Positions 36,598 through 45,622 of a stretch of 55,037 nt of DNA are shown piece after piece (position 1 is the first letter of the stretch; each line of letters begins with the position of its first letter). The stretch is from Enterococcus durans NBRC 100479 = LMG 10746. Its GTDB lineage: Bacteria; Bacillota; Bacilli; Lactobacillales; Enterococcaceae. The notes under the pieces are model-generated. The model had not been told where the DNA came from. It made no database searches and saw only the letters and a list, made by a program, of their open reading frames with translations. Location of the stretch: contig NZ_BCQB01000018.1 of NCBI RefSeq assembly GCF_001544215.1, positions 1 through 55,037 on the forward strand, written 5' to 3'. A program made the translations under genes and the position numbers.

Positions 36598-38280
36598 TCA
36601 CTCCTTCTCTTTATAATTAATCAAATAATTGATCAATCCAGATAAAAAATGTTCCGCATCATCGATTCTCATCCGAAAGCGATCATGACGGGCAAAAAAG
36701 CCATAGTTGATCATTTCTGGTTTTTTGAAAAACTGGGCAAACTCAGGAAACATCACTCCTGTTGTGATTTCATGTAATACACGTTTCTCCATGACTGTGT
36801 TGATTCGGTCTTGTATAGCTATAAACTCCTCTTCTGTTTTAAACAGTCTTTCTCTTGATTCACTTGTTTCCAATTTTTTCATCATTTTGGAAGCTGCCAC
36901 TAGTAATTCAAGCATCGTTGGATACGCAGTGTCCCGCTTATCAATAAAATCGATATTTACCATTGCATTTTTGATACCAAATTCATAATATGTGTCTTTT
37001 TCTTGATAGTTTATCATTTCATTTGTTGCATAGCTCAGCCAATGATCATGGTATTTTTGATAACCATCTGTGACAAATCGTTCCATCAGCCCTTCACAAA
37101 TTTCAAAAATCGCGAAATCATGGAAAATCCCATAAGCTCGGAGTAAAGAAAATAGGATTTCACCATCATAGTAGATGATCCGAAACTCCTCTTTTAAATT
37201 CAAATCGGCATCAAGTACATGAATGGTCTTACTATTTAAAGTAATAAATTTTTTTGATACTGTCTCGATCAATCGACTTAAATATTTATAGAGTTGCTGG
37301 TCGCCTGTCACTTCGATATATTTAGCAATTGCTAAGATAGCCGTTGCTTGTGCGCCTAATTTATACTCGATTTCTTTATTCAAATAATCTTTGATTAGCA
37401 AGTAACCGTCAACTTCAGAGGTTAGATTATCGATACCCCAGAGCAAGCCATTTTTGATGTTTTGAAGCATATTGGGGTCATAGGAATATTCTGCTGCTTC
37501 TGCTAAAGCATATAGAGAAGAAAAATGACGGACAGAATTGTATCCTTTTAGCAGTTGATTGTAGCAAGGATAGTATCCGTAAATGAATTGTCCAGATTTT
37601 GTTAATTGTTTTTTTAGATACATACTTCCTTGTTCAATCACCAATCTCGTTGTTTCTTCAAGATTGTCATAAGTTACCTCTCGGACCCGATTCCCATTCC
37701 CATAGTTTTTCAGCGGATAAATATTTCCTTGCTCTAAGTAGAAAGATGTCGTTTCAAAAAAGTAGAACTTCGAACGTTCCAAATAACTGAGATCCGTCTC
37801 TTCTCGACCGTATTTACGTTTGATATATCCTCGATAATTTTGCGGGTCGATATGCAAGTCAGGAAGATTTTTACCAACTTTATGTGTTTTACTAGGTTTA
37901 ATAATGGCATTTGCCACTAATTCTTCTTTGAGGAAACTTCTCTTTCTTAGACCGTCAATCCGCAAGTTGAAATCGACATAATTGTTTCGTTTGATTTTTT
38001 TCAATCGTTCATTTACTTGGTGATAATCTGCTGACTCTTCGTTTGTAACTATGTCCAATCTTAAATACGGTGTCTTTTCAAATTGATTGATTCTATAAGC
38101 TGTCAATAAATTATTCCAGATTACTTTTAGATTATTTCCATAAAATTCGTAGATTTGTCCCCGCTCTTTAAAGTCTCCGACAGAAACAATCAGTAATTTT
38201 GTTGGAATAGTTTTATCTACCGTTTCAAGTATCTTTTTGATCATTGATAGATTCGTATGTGTATTCATCTGAACAAGCAT
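36598..38280 (-). CDS. Uncharacterised 560-residue protein with predicted alpha/alpha-barrel region
   Basis: I do not recognise a characterised family. The N-terminal 160 residues are mixed alpha/beta with a basic segment (FNLRIDGLRKRSFLKEELVANAII). From about 200 the sequence has repeated helical pairs of (alpha/alpha) toroid type, as in glycoside hydrolases and cyclases: GYNSVRHFSSLYALAEAAEY, LGAQATAILAIAKYIEVTGD, DGEILFSLLRAYGIFHDF. No signal peptide is seen, so it is probably cytoplasmic. The start at 38280 follows AGAGGTGGG; a 21-residue longer frame runs into the upstream terminator. Context with the MurF-like ligase suggests work on a cell-wall or peptide polymer, which is inference. 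Confidence 0.7.
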   Translation of the reverse strand: MLVQMNTHTNLSMIKKILETVDKTIPTKLLIVSVGDFKERGQIYEFYGNNLKVIWNNLLTAYRINQFEKTPYLRLDIVTNEESADYHQVNERLKKIKRNNYVDFNLRIDGLRKRSFLKEELVANAIIKPSKTHKVGKNLPDLHIDPQNYRGYIKRKYGREETDLSYLERSKFYFFETTSFYLEQGNIYPLKNYGNGNRVREVTYDNLEETTRLVIEQGSMYLKKQLTKSGQFIYGYYPCYNQLLKGYNSVRHFSSLYALAEAAEYSYDPNMLQNIKNGLLWGIDNLTSEVDGYLLIKDYLNKEIEYKLGAQATAILAIAKYIEVTGDQQLYKYLSRLIETVSKKFITLNSKTIHVLDADLNLKEEFRIIYYDGEILFSLLRAYGIFHDFAIFEICEGLMERFVTDGYQKYHDHWLSYATNEMINYQEKDTYYEFGIKNAMVNIDFIDKRDTAYPTMLELLVAASKMMKKLETSESRERLFKTEEEFIAIQDRINTVMEKRVLHEITTGVMFPEFAQFFKKPEMINYGFFARHDRFRMRIDDAEHFLSGLINYLINYKEKE

Positions 38281-38301
38281 ATTCCCACCTCTATTAATAA
38301 T

Positions 38302-38363
38302 AAAAAGGCTATGGCATCGAATCACTATAGGAAATAGTATCATCTATAGCCATAGCCTTTTTT
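38302..38363. terminator. Adhesin terminator
   Basis: AAAAAGGCTATGGC pairs with GCCATAGCCTTTTTT across a 33-base loop. It ends the adhesin transcript and lies only 22 bases upstream of the start of the 560-residue gene, so the promoter of that gene must overlap it. Confidence 0.85.
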
Positions 38364-38365
38364 AG

Positions 38366-40306
38366 TTATTGTTTTTTCTTACTTTTTTTCATTTTCCAAA
38401 TCCCTAAACCTGAGATCAGCGATACTAGTCCGCCTAACCAAGAAGCAGATGAACCAATCGTATCTGATGTCTTAGGATACATTTTTGGTGTACTACTTCC
38501 GCTAGTCATAGATGAAGGTTTAGAAACCCCTGAACTACTATATTGTACTGGTAGTTTTGGTGTTGCTGTTGGTCCTGACCCACCAAAATTATTTGTTACC
38601 ACAGTAATGATGGTCGTATCTTGACTATCATCAGAGTCGGCATCCGCATCAGCGTCAGAATCCGTATCCGCATCGGCATCAGCGTCAGAATCGGCATCAG
38701 CATAAGCATCCGCATCGGCATCCGCATCGGCATCAGCGTCAGCATCCGCATCAGCGTCAGCATCCGCATCAGCATCGGCATCCGCATCAGCATCGGCATC
38801 GGCATCGGCATCGGCATCAGCGTCGGCATCAGCATCTGCATCTGCATCAGCGTCAGCATCCGCATCAGCATCGGCATCTGCATCAGCATCTGCATCAGCA
38901 TCGGCATCAGCATCTGCATCCGCGTCAGCATCTGCATCGGCGTCGGCGTCGGCATCAGCATCGGCTTCTTCATCATCTGGAATTACGGCAACTGTTGGTA
39001 GACTTGGATTATCATTATTATCATATGCAATCAATTGAATCTCATCTAATGGCGCAACATCCTCTTGAGAAATTGAAATTGTAAAGCTACCAGTTTCATC
39101 TGCTTGACCTTCTGCAATCAAATTTCCAGTATCATCATAGATTCGGACGATTGCGTTTGGATCTGCCATCCCAGTGACCTCGTATCCCTCAGTGGAATTA
39201 CCTGTTACTGAAACATTATATGGTGCTGTTACTGCCCTTACTGAATAATAGACAGGTGAATAGCCATCATAATTTGATGCTATATCAATGGCTAGCACAT
39301 CTGATTTCACAATATTCCCAACAAATCCAGCTTCATAAGGTACGGACAGATCAACACCGGCAGCAGTTAAATCAGTAGCATTCGGATCTGTGATTGTCGT
39401 AGGTATCGTTACTGTCGTTTCCCCTAAAACACTTGCATCAGCAAAAGTACCAATTAAAGAAGAACCTGTATCAACCAAACCTAGTGCGCCTGCAAAGGCC
39501 AAATTAAAGGCAGGTTTAATCGTTAAGCCTAAAGCCCCGTTGATCGTCGCTGCTGCTAAATCTCCTCCAAATGGTGAATTCGATGTTGCTTTAAGCTCTT
39601 GGACAGCATTATTGATCCCTGTCAAAATCTCACTAAGTCCTTCTCGAATAACAATTTCTAACGTACCATCAAGTTCCCCATAAATATAATCGCCATTTTC
39701 TGTTTGTTGCAAAGCAAGAGCAACTTCTGCCGAACTCAGCGTACTCAAATTTTCTAATAATGCTAATTGTTCATACACTTCACTCAAATTCACTGAAGCT
39801 AATGGATTGAGATTGACGATATTTTCTACAGAACCTACCAATGCTGAAACCGCTCCATTTACAACTGTTAGTAATGGAGCTAATTCATCTCCTGGCAACA
39901 AGATATCCGTACTAAAGGTACCGCTACCATTTATCGCAACTAGACCTTGCATCTCTTCAGGAATAGCTAAAACAGCACGTCTAGTTCCAGTAAGCAGACT
40001 CACGTCTAATCCATTATTAGCCGAAATTACAAAATCAACATTTCTAGTTGAGCCATCTACCACGTAAGGTGCCCCAACGCTCGTTCCGCTTGTATTCGTC
40101 GTACCAAGATTATTAAAAAGCTGTCCGCTAACCAAATCAGCATATACCTGTTGCGAACCTATCGTAAATAATGGTGTTGCAATCGTGATCGGGGCCGTTC
40201 CCAACATGAGACCCGCAGCAATAGATGTTCCTACTAGTAAGTATTTTTTTGAGCGACGCTTCGCCCGTGCTTTTTGATCCATACTCTTCTTATAATCTTT
40301 TTTCAT
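38366..40306 (-). CDS. Large secreted surface protein with Asp-Ala repeats and non-canonical sorting signal
   Basis: A 646-residue precursor. Order: a basic N terminus and signal peptide (about 1-56, ending near VYADL), an adhesive-type globular region (about 57-360), one Ig-like domain (about 370-445, with [19 protein letters not shown]), an Asp-Ala repeat stalk (about 447-560), a Ser/Thr/Pro-rich stretch, and a sorting-like end: YPKTS at 610-614, hydrophobic helix and MKKSKKK tail. Canonical sortase A signals read LPxTG; YPKTS would need a relaxed or different sortase. It is probably wall-anchored and adhesive. AGGGGG lies before the ATG. The divergent Mga-like gene is the likely regulator. 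Confidence 0.88.
   Translation of the reverse strand: MKKDYKKSMDQKARAKRRSKKYLLVGTSIAAGLMLGTAPITIATPLFTIGSQQVYADLVSGQLFNNLGTTNTSGTSVGAPYVVDGSTRNVDFVISANNGLDVSLLTGTRRAVLAIPEEMQGLVAINGSGTFSTDILLPGDELAPLLTVVNGAVSALVGSVENIVNLNPLASVNLSEVYEQLALLENLSTLSSAEVALALQQTENGDYIYGELDGTLEIVIREGLSEILTGINNAVQELKATSNSPFGGDLAAATINGALGLTIKPAFNLAFAGALGLVDTGSSLIGTFADASVLGETTVTIPTTITDPNATDLTAAGVDLSVPYEAGFVGNIVKSDVLAIDIASNYDGYSPVYYSVRAVTAPYNVSVTGNSTEGYEVTGMADPNAIVRIYDDTGNLIAEGQADETGSFTISISQEDVAPLDEIQLIAYDNNDNPSLPTVAVIPDDEEADADADADADADADADADADADADADADADADADADADADADADADADADADADADADADADADADADADADADADADADADADADAYADADSDADADADTDSDADADADSDDSQDTTIITVVTNNFGGSGPTATPKLPVQYSSSGVSKPSSMTSGSSTPKMYPKTSDTIGSSASWLGGLVSLISGLGIWKMKKSKKKQ
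38630..38966 (-). repeat. Asp-Ala coding hexamer array in the adhesin
   Basis: About 336 bases of 6-bp units GATGCN on the coding strand encode the Asp-Ala stalk, with scattered Ser, Thr and Tyr codons in the C-terminal part. This parallels Ser-Asp stalks of Sdr/Clf proteins, but with Ala. Such arrays change length readily by slippage, so strain variation is expected and assembly here deserves checking. Confidence 0.95.
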
Positions 40307-40853
40307 TTTGTAACCCCCTGGGTGCTTAGCCCTCTTTTATCTGTTCCATCCCCCACTAAGCCAATAATTGAAGCTACGATTCCCCTCTGTGCAACACTCC
40401 TCAATAGATTTTTTGACCCAAAAAGATATCTTTTTGAAAGAAAATGATCCGTTAACTTAAGTTACTCGGAGTTTAACAACTGATAAATTAGAAATCTATT
40501 ATTAAGTTTCAGCATTTATTTAAATAACTTGTCTTTTCGAGAGTCTATTTTTACTACTTTTTTATATGTATGTTATATTTTTTATATCAGTTTGCTTCTT
40601 TTATTAAGTGTAATGTTCCCATTATTATAAAATTAGCATAAATTCATAAAATCTCTGTTCTTTTATGAAAGGGTTATCATTTTGAAGCAAATATAAAAAA
40701 TAACCTCTATTCAAATAAATTTCAATCAATATTTAGGCTAAATCTCCTTAAAATAAAGATATTTTTATCATTTTTTGTGTAAAAAAAATACAAATATTGA
40801 CAATATATGTACACACATATTATCGCTATTTGTAATAAACGGAGGATAGATAA
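40307..40853. other. Divergent AT-rich promoter region adhesin/Mga-like regulator
   Basis: No gene is seen in this 547-base gap. It contains the adhesin ribosome site, a GC-richer leader segment (40310-40440) and a very AT-rich stretch (about 40490-40850) that should hold the promoters and the binding site of the divergent regulator. I could not define a -35/-10 pair with confidence in such AT-rich DNA. Confidence 0.65.
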
Positions 40854-42303
40854 ATGAAATTTTTTTCTATTTTAGACAAAAATACTCAAACACAATTAAC
40901 GATTTTAGAAAATATATATATATCAAAAAAAAAGCTGGAATTTGGAGGAACTCTCTGCGTTGACTCACTCCGATAAGCGTTCCATATTGAATCATTGTGA
41001 GCATATCCAAGAACTTTCGAAGGGGCACTTCAATAAGGAGACCAGAAATTATAGTTATTCTGGGAACAGTATCGACTACCAGAAATTGATTTTAGCTATT
41101 TTAAATCAATCTTCTGTCTTTCAATTAGTGCAGACACTTTGCCTTCAATCTCAAGTTGATCTTACAGAATTTTCAAAATCAAGGAATATTAGTGAGTCTT
41201 TTTTAAGAAGGCACATCACTCGGATCAATCAGCTATTGGAAAAATATCGTATTCAAATAAAAACCGCAAAAGGTCACATTTTTATTAAAGGAGAAGAAAC
41301 ACAGATTCGCTACCTCATTTATTTAATCTTATGGCAAACCTATCGTGGGGTAGAATGGCCCTTTAAGGGAGTCGATTTTCATCAAGTTTTTTTGATCATC
41401 GAAAAATCCTTCCAATTGATCAACCAAAGACCGAATAAAATAAAAATGATGGAATGGTGTTTTATCGTGGCAGTCACTAAAATAAGAGTTGATCAAGAAA
41501 AGCGAATACAAAAAGCGAAATTACCCGCATTTACTGATGAATTATGGTCAGCATTTGATGGACTTACGTCTGAATTGACTATTTCCTTTCGAAGATTAAA
41601 TCTTGCTACCACTGAAATCAAATTTTTATTTCTCTGGTTACAAACACGTACCTCCTTTTATCTTAGAAATCATTTTTTGGATAAAGCCGTCAAAGTCCAT
41701 TTAAAATGGGATACACCTATCAAACAGTTTCAAAATACTTTTTATAGTTATCTTTATTCCATTGGGTTTAAATCTTCACAAATCAACAGCAAAAAGATGC
41801 TCTTGAACAGTACCTTGTTTGCCAATGGAATGACTGGTTATCTATTTCCCGATTTTTCGATTATCAAGCATGATATCTCAACCTTTATTGAAAAAAATTA
41901 TCCCGCATTCAATCGTGAAATCATTCGTCTTTCGCAACGCTTTAAAAAGAATAATCAGCGATTGGACTGGGTCCATCCATGCAATTTAGCAGAAGCGTTT
42001 ATGATTGTAGCTTCTCCTACTTATTTTGATAAAGAAATAAAAATCAAATTTGAAAGTGATTTTCCATTAAGTATTGAATTGACTTATATGGAAATGCTAC
42101 AAGAACAATTACGTATCTATTTAAATGTTCTCTTTACAAATGATTTCTTATACAAGCCCGACTTGATCATCCGCACAACAGAAATTCCGTTAAAAACAGT
42201 GAATTATGAAGAGTTCATCCCCTCTTTGACGATTTCTACTGAAATGTCTAGCGAGCAGATCTATCTATTAAGTCAAAAGATCCAAAAAATAGTAAATGGT
42301 TGA
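40854..42303 (+). pseudogene. Mga-family transcription regulator with a one-base frameshift in a poly-A tract
   Basis: An ATG at 40854 after GGAGG opens a frame that reads MKFFSILDKNTQTQLTILEN, then stops at 40976. The main frame runs from about 40927 to 42303, and its first in-frame start is a TTG at 40942 without a ribosome site. Nine A at 40925-40933 sit where the frames join; with eight A the two become one protein of about 482 residues. The product has an Mga-like HTH region (FSKSRNISESFLRRHITRINQLLEKY, about 100-126) and a long PRD-like helical part. As read, the gene is off; slippage could turn it on. It diverges from the adhesin, its likely target. Confidence 0.78.
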
Positions 42304-42400
42304 GTTCTTCCAAAAACTATTTTTTCAAATTTTGTAAAAAAAAAGTCACTATTGCAATGGTACCCCTGACATAATCAATGATTTTTTACTTTAAAAAATC

Positions 42401-42433
42401 AAAAAAGAAGATGGTTGAACCATCTTCTTTTTA
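42401..42433 (-). terminator. Terminator of the cold-shock gene
   Basis: AAAAAGAAGATGGTT pairs with AACCATCTTCTTTTT almost without a loop, about 46 bases past the csp stop on the minus strand. It may also end the regulator transcript. Confidence 0.88.
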
Positions 42434-42478
42434 TTGCTTTGATCAGTCCGCAACCGCGGGCTTTTCTTCAACAAATTA

Positions 42479-42679
42479 TTATAATTTAGTCACTTCAGCA
42501 GCTTGTGGACCACGAGCGCCTTCAACAATCGTAAATTCAACTTCTTGACCTTCTTCTAAGCTCTTGAAGCCGTCACCTTGGATTGCTGAAAAATGTACAA
42601 ATACATCGTCTCCGCCATCTACTGTAATAAACCCAAATCCTTTTTCATTGTTGAACCATTTTACTGTTCCATGTTCCAT
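42479..42679 (-). CDS. Cold-shock protein (CspA family)
   Basis: A 66-residue cold-shock-domain RNA chaperone, with RNP1 as KGFGFI and RNP2 as VFVHF. It starts [17 protein letters not shown], and the length is typical. The transcript has a strong promoter and a leader that can form an 8-bp hairpin; GGAGG lies 11 bases before the ATG. Several paralogues are usual in the genus, so I give no numbered symbol. Confidence 0.96.
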   Translation of the reverse strand: MEHGTVKWFNNEKGFGFITVDGGDDVFVHFSAIQGDGFKSLEEGQEVEFTIVEGARGPQAAEVTKL

Positions 42680-42703
42680 AAATGTATAGCCTCCAAAAAA
42701 GTT

Positions 42704-42723
42704 CTTGCAAGATACCTTGCAAG
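42704..42723 (-). promoter_or_regulatory. Palindromic hairpin in the csp leader
   Basis: CTTGCAAG occurs twice, four bases apart. Each copy is itself a palindrome, so the pair can form an 8-bp hairpin with a GTAT loop right at the predicted transcript start. It could protect the 5' end of the RNA, or be a repressor operator in DNA. Confidence 0.65.
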
Positions 42724-42726
42724 CCT

Positions 42727-42755
42727 ATTATACCCAATTTAGAAAACGCTCGCAA
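42727..42755 (-). promoter_or_regulatory. csp promoter
   Basis: TTGCGA (42755-42750) and a perfect TATAAT (42732-42727) are spaced by 17 bases on the minus strand. The predicted start is at about 42720. Confidence 0.85.
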
Positions 42756-42810
42756 GCTTTGCTAAATTTATTTTTCAATTCGATTTTGGAGTATACAAAA
42801 CAGCTATCAT

Positions 42811-43419
42811 TTATTTTGCAGCTGCAAATTGTTTGTTTACTTCATCCCAGTTGACAACATTCCAAAAAGCAGCAATATAGTCAGGGCGTACATTTTTATA
42901 TTTCAAGTAATATGCATGTTCCCACACATCTAATCCTAAGATAGGTGTTTGGCCTGTCATCAATGGAGAATCTTGGTTTGCTGTAGAAGTGATTGCCAAT
43001 TTACCATCTTCCAATACTAACCATGCCCAACCTGATCCAAAGCGTCCGGCAGCCGCTTTCTTGAACTCTTCTTTGAATGTTGCGAAATCACCAAAAGCTT
43101 CATCAATCGCTTCTTTGATTTCGCCTGTTGGTTCGCCACCTGCATTAGGTGCCATGATTTTCCAGAAAAATGAATGGTTTGCATGTCCACCACCATTGTT
43201 TTGTACCGCTGTCTTAATATCAGTAGGAATCGCGTCCATATCAGAAAGCAATTCTTCCACTGATTTTTCGCCTAATTCTGGATACTTTTCAATAGCTGCG
43301 TTTAAATTTGTAACATAAGTATTATGGTGTTTGTCATGATGCAAGTGCATCGTTTCTTCATCGATATATGGTTCCAGTGCATCAAATGCATAAGGTAGAT
43401 CTGGTAATGTGTAAGTCAT
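42811..43419 (-). CDS. sodA: Superoxide dismutase (Mn/Fe)
   Basis: SodA turns superoxide into peroxide and oxygen. The 202-residue protein has the metal ligands in [12 protein letters not shown] (N-terminal His), NHSFFW (second His) and [11 protein letters not shown] (Asp and His). [11 protein letters not shown] and the glycine pattern fit a manganese-preferring enzyme, though this cannot be settled from sequence alone. The start at 43419 ([10 protein letters not shown]) follows GAGGAGG; the 6-residue longer frame is unlikely. It appears monocistronic. Confidence 0.97.
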   Translation of the reverse strand: MTYTLPDLPYAFDALEPYIDEETMHLHHDKHHNTYVTNLNAAIEKYPELGEKSVEELLSDMDAIPTDIKTAVQNNGGGHANHSFFWKIMAPNAGGEPTGEIKEAIDEAFGDFATFKEEFKKAAAGRFGSGWAWLVLEDGKLAITSTANQDSPLMTGQTPILGLDVWEHAYYLKYKNVRPDYIAAFWNVVNWDEVNKQFAAAK

Positions 43420-43510
43420 AAAAAAATTCCTCCTCAATGTGTTTGTTCATAGTCTTTACACTACAAAGAGTAACAAAGAGAAGGGATTTCTACAAAAATT
43501 ATGCTTATAG

Positions 43511-43981
43511 CTATTTCTTGTTCTGAATTTCAGGAAGTTCTTTTTCAATAATTTCTGTCTCTTTAAAGATAAATAATTTACTGAAAATATAATTTGCTAA
43601 TACTACGATGACCTGTGTAATGATTTTTGCCACATAATCATTGACATGCATCACTTGGATCATGAGTAGCATGGCACCCATATCCATTCCATACGATACT
43701 ACTCGATAAAAAATAAATTTTCCAAACTCGATGATTAAATGAAGAAAGCTTGGAGATTTTGAATGGAACACCCAGATTTTATTTGTGACAAATGCAAATA
43801 AAACGGAACAAATCCAAGAGATCGTATTAGAAACAGGCATACTTAACTCAAACAGTTGTAGTGCAATATAGAAACTGACAAAGTTAACAACTGTTGCCAA
43901 ACCACCAAAAAAGAGGTAAATAAAAATCTCCCAATACCCTTTTCGTTCTAAAAAATGTTTTGCTTGATGATAAAGATTCAT
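43511..43981 (-). CDS. GtrA family membrane protein
   Basis: A 156-residue four-helix membrane protein of the GtrA family, often helpers (flippases) of polysaccharide or teichoic-acid glycosylation. The pattern FIYLFFGGLATVVNFVSFYI, NTISWICSVLFAFVTNKIWVF and the final LANYIFSKLFIFKE is typical. There is no glycosyltransferase gene next to it, so its pathway is open. The ATG follows AAGGTAGG. Confidence 0.88.
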   Translation of the reverse strand: MNLYHQAKHFLERKGYWEIFIYLFFGGLATVVNFVSFYIALQLFELSMPVSNTISWICSVLFAFVTNKIWVFHSKSPSFLHLIIEFGKFIFYRVVSYGMDMGAMLLMIQVMHVNDYVAKIITQVIVVLANYIFSKLFIFKETEIIEKELPEIQNKK

Positions 43982-44184
43982 TGGTCAACCTACCTTACTA
44001 TTCATTTCTGCTTCATCATACCTTATTTAGAAAGATATTTCATCTTCATTTCTTAAAATCAATCGTTTCTTATCTTTTGCATTCGTTTCCGCTTGAATCG
44101 TTACATGCATTTTTTTTGGATCTTGGATAGCCAGATATTTTTTAGGATTTCTTTGTTTTGAAGCTATTTTTTGAGTTATAGTAA

Positions 44185-44331
44185 GATAGCATACTTGCTG
44201 ACGTATCTCAAAAATCATGGAAAGCATCAGAAATCAATGATAATCTACCTGAAAAAACCACACCAATAAATTCTACTAAAGTAATCACACCATTTGATAA
44301 AACAACCCAAAAAATTTTAGTTGAGCGCTAG
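44185..44331 (+). pseudogene. Possible 3' relic of a lost gene
   Basis: Forty-eight sense codons end in a TAG and follow a TAA, with no start codon. The peptide (for example NLPEKTTPINSTKVITPFDK) is hydrophilic and protein-like, with ATT/AAA/ACC usage like the neighbours. It may be the tail of a deleted gene; no family is recognised. Confidence 0.35.
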
Positions 44332-44426
44332 TGGTCTTTCATCTTTTCCTACATCAACCTTTACTCTATCAGCATATCATGTTTGCTAAAAATGACCCAT
44401 CAATTTTGTGTTTTCCTATATGCCCC

Positions 44427-44455
44427 TTGTATTTCCTTTCTGACTTCGCTAGAAT
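44427..44455 (+). promoter_or_regulatory. Promoter of the DUF1189 gene
   Basis: TTGTAT (44427-44432) and TAGAAT (44450-44455) are spaced by 17 bases, 35 bases before the ATG. This supports the shorter start of the gene. Confidence 0.75.
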
Positions 44456-44489
44456 TGCTAATGACGACACTATTATTAAAGGAGTAGTT

Positions 44490-45293
44490 ATGACAACTAA
44501 ACAATTAATCATTAGCTCTTTCACACAATTCAAAGAGCTTAAAAATGCCAGAAATACACCATTCGGTAAATCGATCCTCTATTTATTGGTGCTCAGTATC
44601 ATTATGGCGTTGCCTATCTCCTTTCAGATTTTTCAAGTCTTGAATAATATCAAAGCGGATGGGCAGAAAATCGCAACTAGAATTCCAGATTTTACGATCA
44701 AAGATGGCAAAATCGACACAAAAGATAAAGAAGGGTTCATTTACCAAACCAATTCGATCATATTCACATTTGACCCAGAAGGTAGACGCTCAGAAAAAGA
44801 TGTCACTTCTGACTTGATGGGTAACTTTCTAAGTGTCGGCATGCTTGAAAATGAGCTTGTGGTCGCTTTCCCAAATACGGGAACAACAACTGCTTTACTA
44901 AGCAGTAATCAATTCGAACTTGAATACACGAATGATGCTATAAAAAATCTAACAGGGAAACAATTACGCGATACCTTAAGTGAAGCATCGATTCCATTTT
45001 GGATAAAAGCCGTGACTTTCTTGATTTCAATCTATCCGAGCTTCTTGAACCTGATCATCACATTATTTTTTGCTAATTTTGCTGCATACATCTATGCACG
45101 ACTTCGTTTAACAAGAGCAACGTTTCTTGATTGTTTGAAAACAATGATCTATGCGATTTCACTTCCTACCTTGTTGGCTACGATCCTAATGATCTTCTTG
45201 CCATCATTTGATACAAGTGCATTTATCGCGATTGCCGGATTATTTATTTTTGCCCAAGCCGTCAAAGGTTGGCCCAAGATTCAAATGATGTAA
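44490..45293 (+). CDS. DUF1189 family membrane protein
   Basis: A 267-residue membrane protein with an N-terminal helix (about 26-46), an extracellular segment of about 120 residues, and a C-terminal group of three to four helices. This layout and the start FTQFKELKNARNTPFGKSILYLL match the DUF1189 family. Function unknown. I chose the ATG at 44490, after AAAGGAG and a good promoter; the frame stays open 53 codons upstream, but that part looks non-coding. Confidence 0.85.
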   Translation: MTTKQLIISSFTQFKELKNARNTPFGKSILYLLVLSIIMALPISFQIFQVLNNIKADGQKIATRIPDFTIKDGKIDTKDKEGFIYQTNSIIFTFDPEGRRSEKDVTSDLMGNFLSVGMLENELVVAFPNTGTTTALLSSNQFELEYTNDAIKNLTGKQLRDTLSEASIPFWIKAVTFLISIYPSFLNLIITLFFANFAAYIYARLRLTRATFLDCLKTMIYAISLPTLLATILMIFLPSFDTSAFIAIAGLFIFAQAVKGWPKIQMM

Positions 45294-45622
45294 AAAAGAG
45301 GTCGAGACTAAAGTCGTTTAGGTTTGAGAAAGTGGAGAAAAAAGAAGCTGGAACAAAAGTGTTTCTTACTTTTGTCCCACGCTTTTTTTTTGGAAATTCC
45401 CGAAAAATCTGACTTTTAGACGCCGTTTATTTGAGAGAGACTGGGACAGAAGTGTTTAACTTCGAGAAATAAGAAGAAATGAACGAAAATTGCTTTTCAA
45501 ATTTTTGTGAATTTCGGCTTATTTCCGAAGGAGTTGCTTCTGCTCCCGCCGTTTATTCGACAGTCTGTAGCAAAAATGATTTTCAGATTTATCCCACATT
45601 TTTTTCTAAACCTAGATTTTTC
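45294..45622. other. Intergenic repeat region between convergent genes
   Basis: The 329-base gap is almost fully taken by one composite repeat. I see no gene. Confidence 0.8.
45335..45605 (+). repeat. Largest composite palindromic repeat copy
   Basis: A compact hairpin (45342-45390: GGAACAAAAGTG ... TACTTTTGTCCCACGC, with eight T after it) is followed by a full long palindrome (45442-45557) and the tail ending ATTTATCCCACATTTTTTT. So all three units of the family occur together. The first hairpin terminates the DUF1189 gene. On the minus strand the tail may terminate the dehydrogenase gene. Confidence 0.88.

Larger units (their letters stand above)
43982..44489. other. Intergenic region with a possible gene relic
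   Basis: This 508-base gap contains the GtrA upstream region, a relic reading frame at 44185-44331 and the promoter of the DUF1189 gene. Frames at 44027-44227 (minus) and the long N-terminal extension from 44331 (plus) lack ribosome sites and protein-like composition and are not called. Confidence 0.55.

Noticed and set aside
38596-39001. Long Met/Leu/Pro and Ile/Arg/Ser frames across the adhesin repeats
   Set aside because: They are artefacts of the hexamer array read in other frames; the Asp-Ala frame is continuous with a complete surface protein.
44027-44227. 66-codon minus-strand frame after GtrA
   Set aside because: No ribosome site, no recognisable pattern, and it overlaps a more protein-like relic on the other strand.
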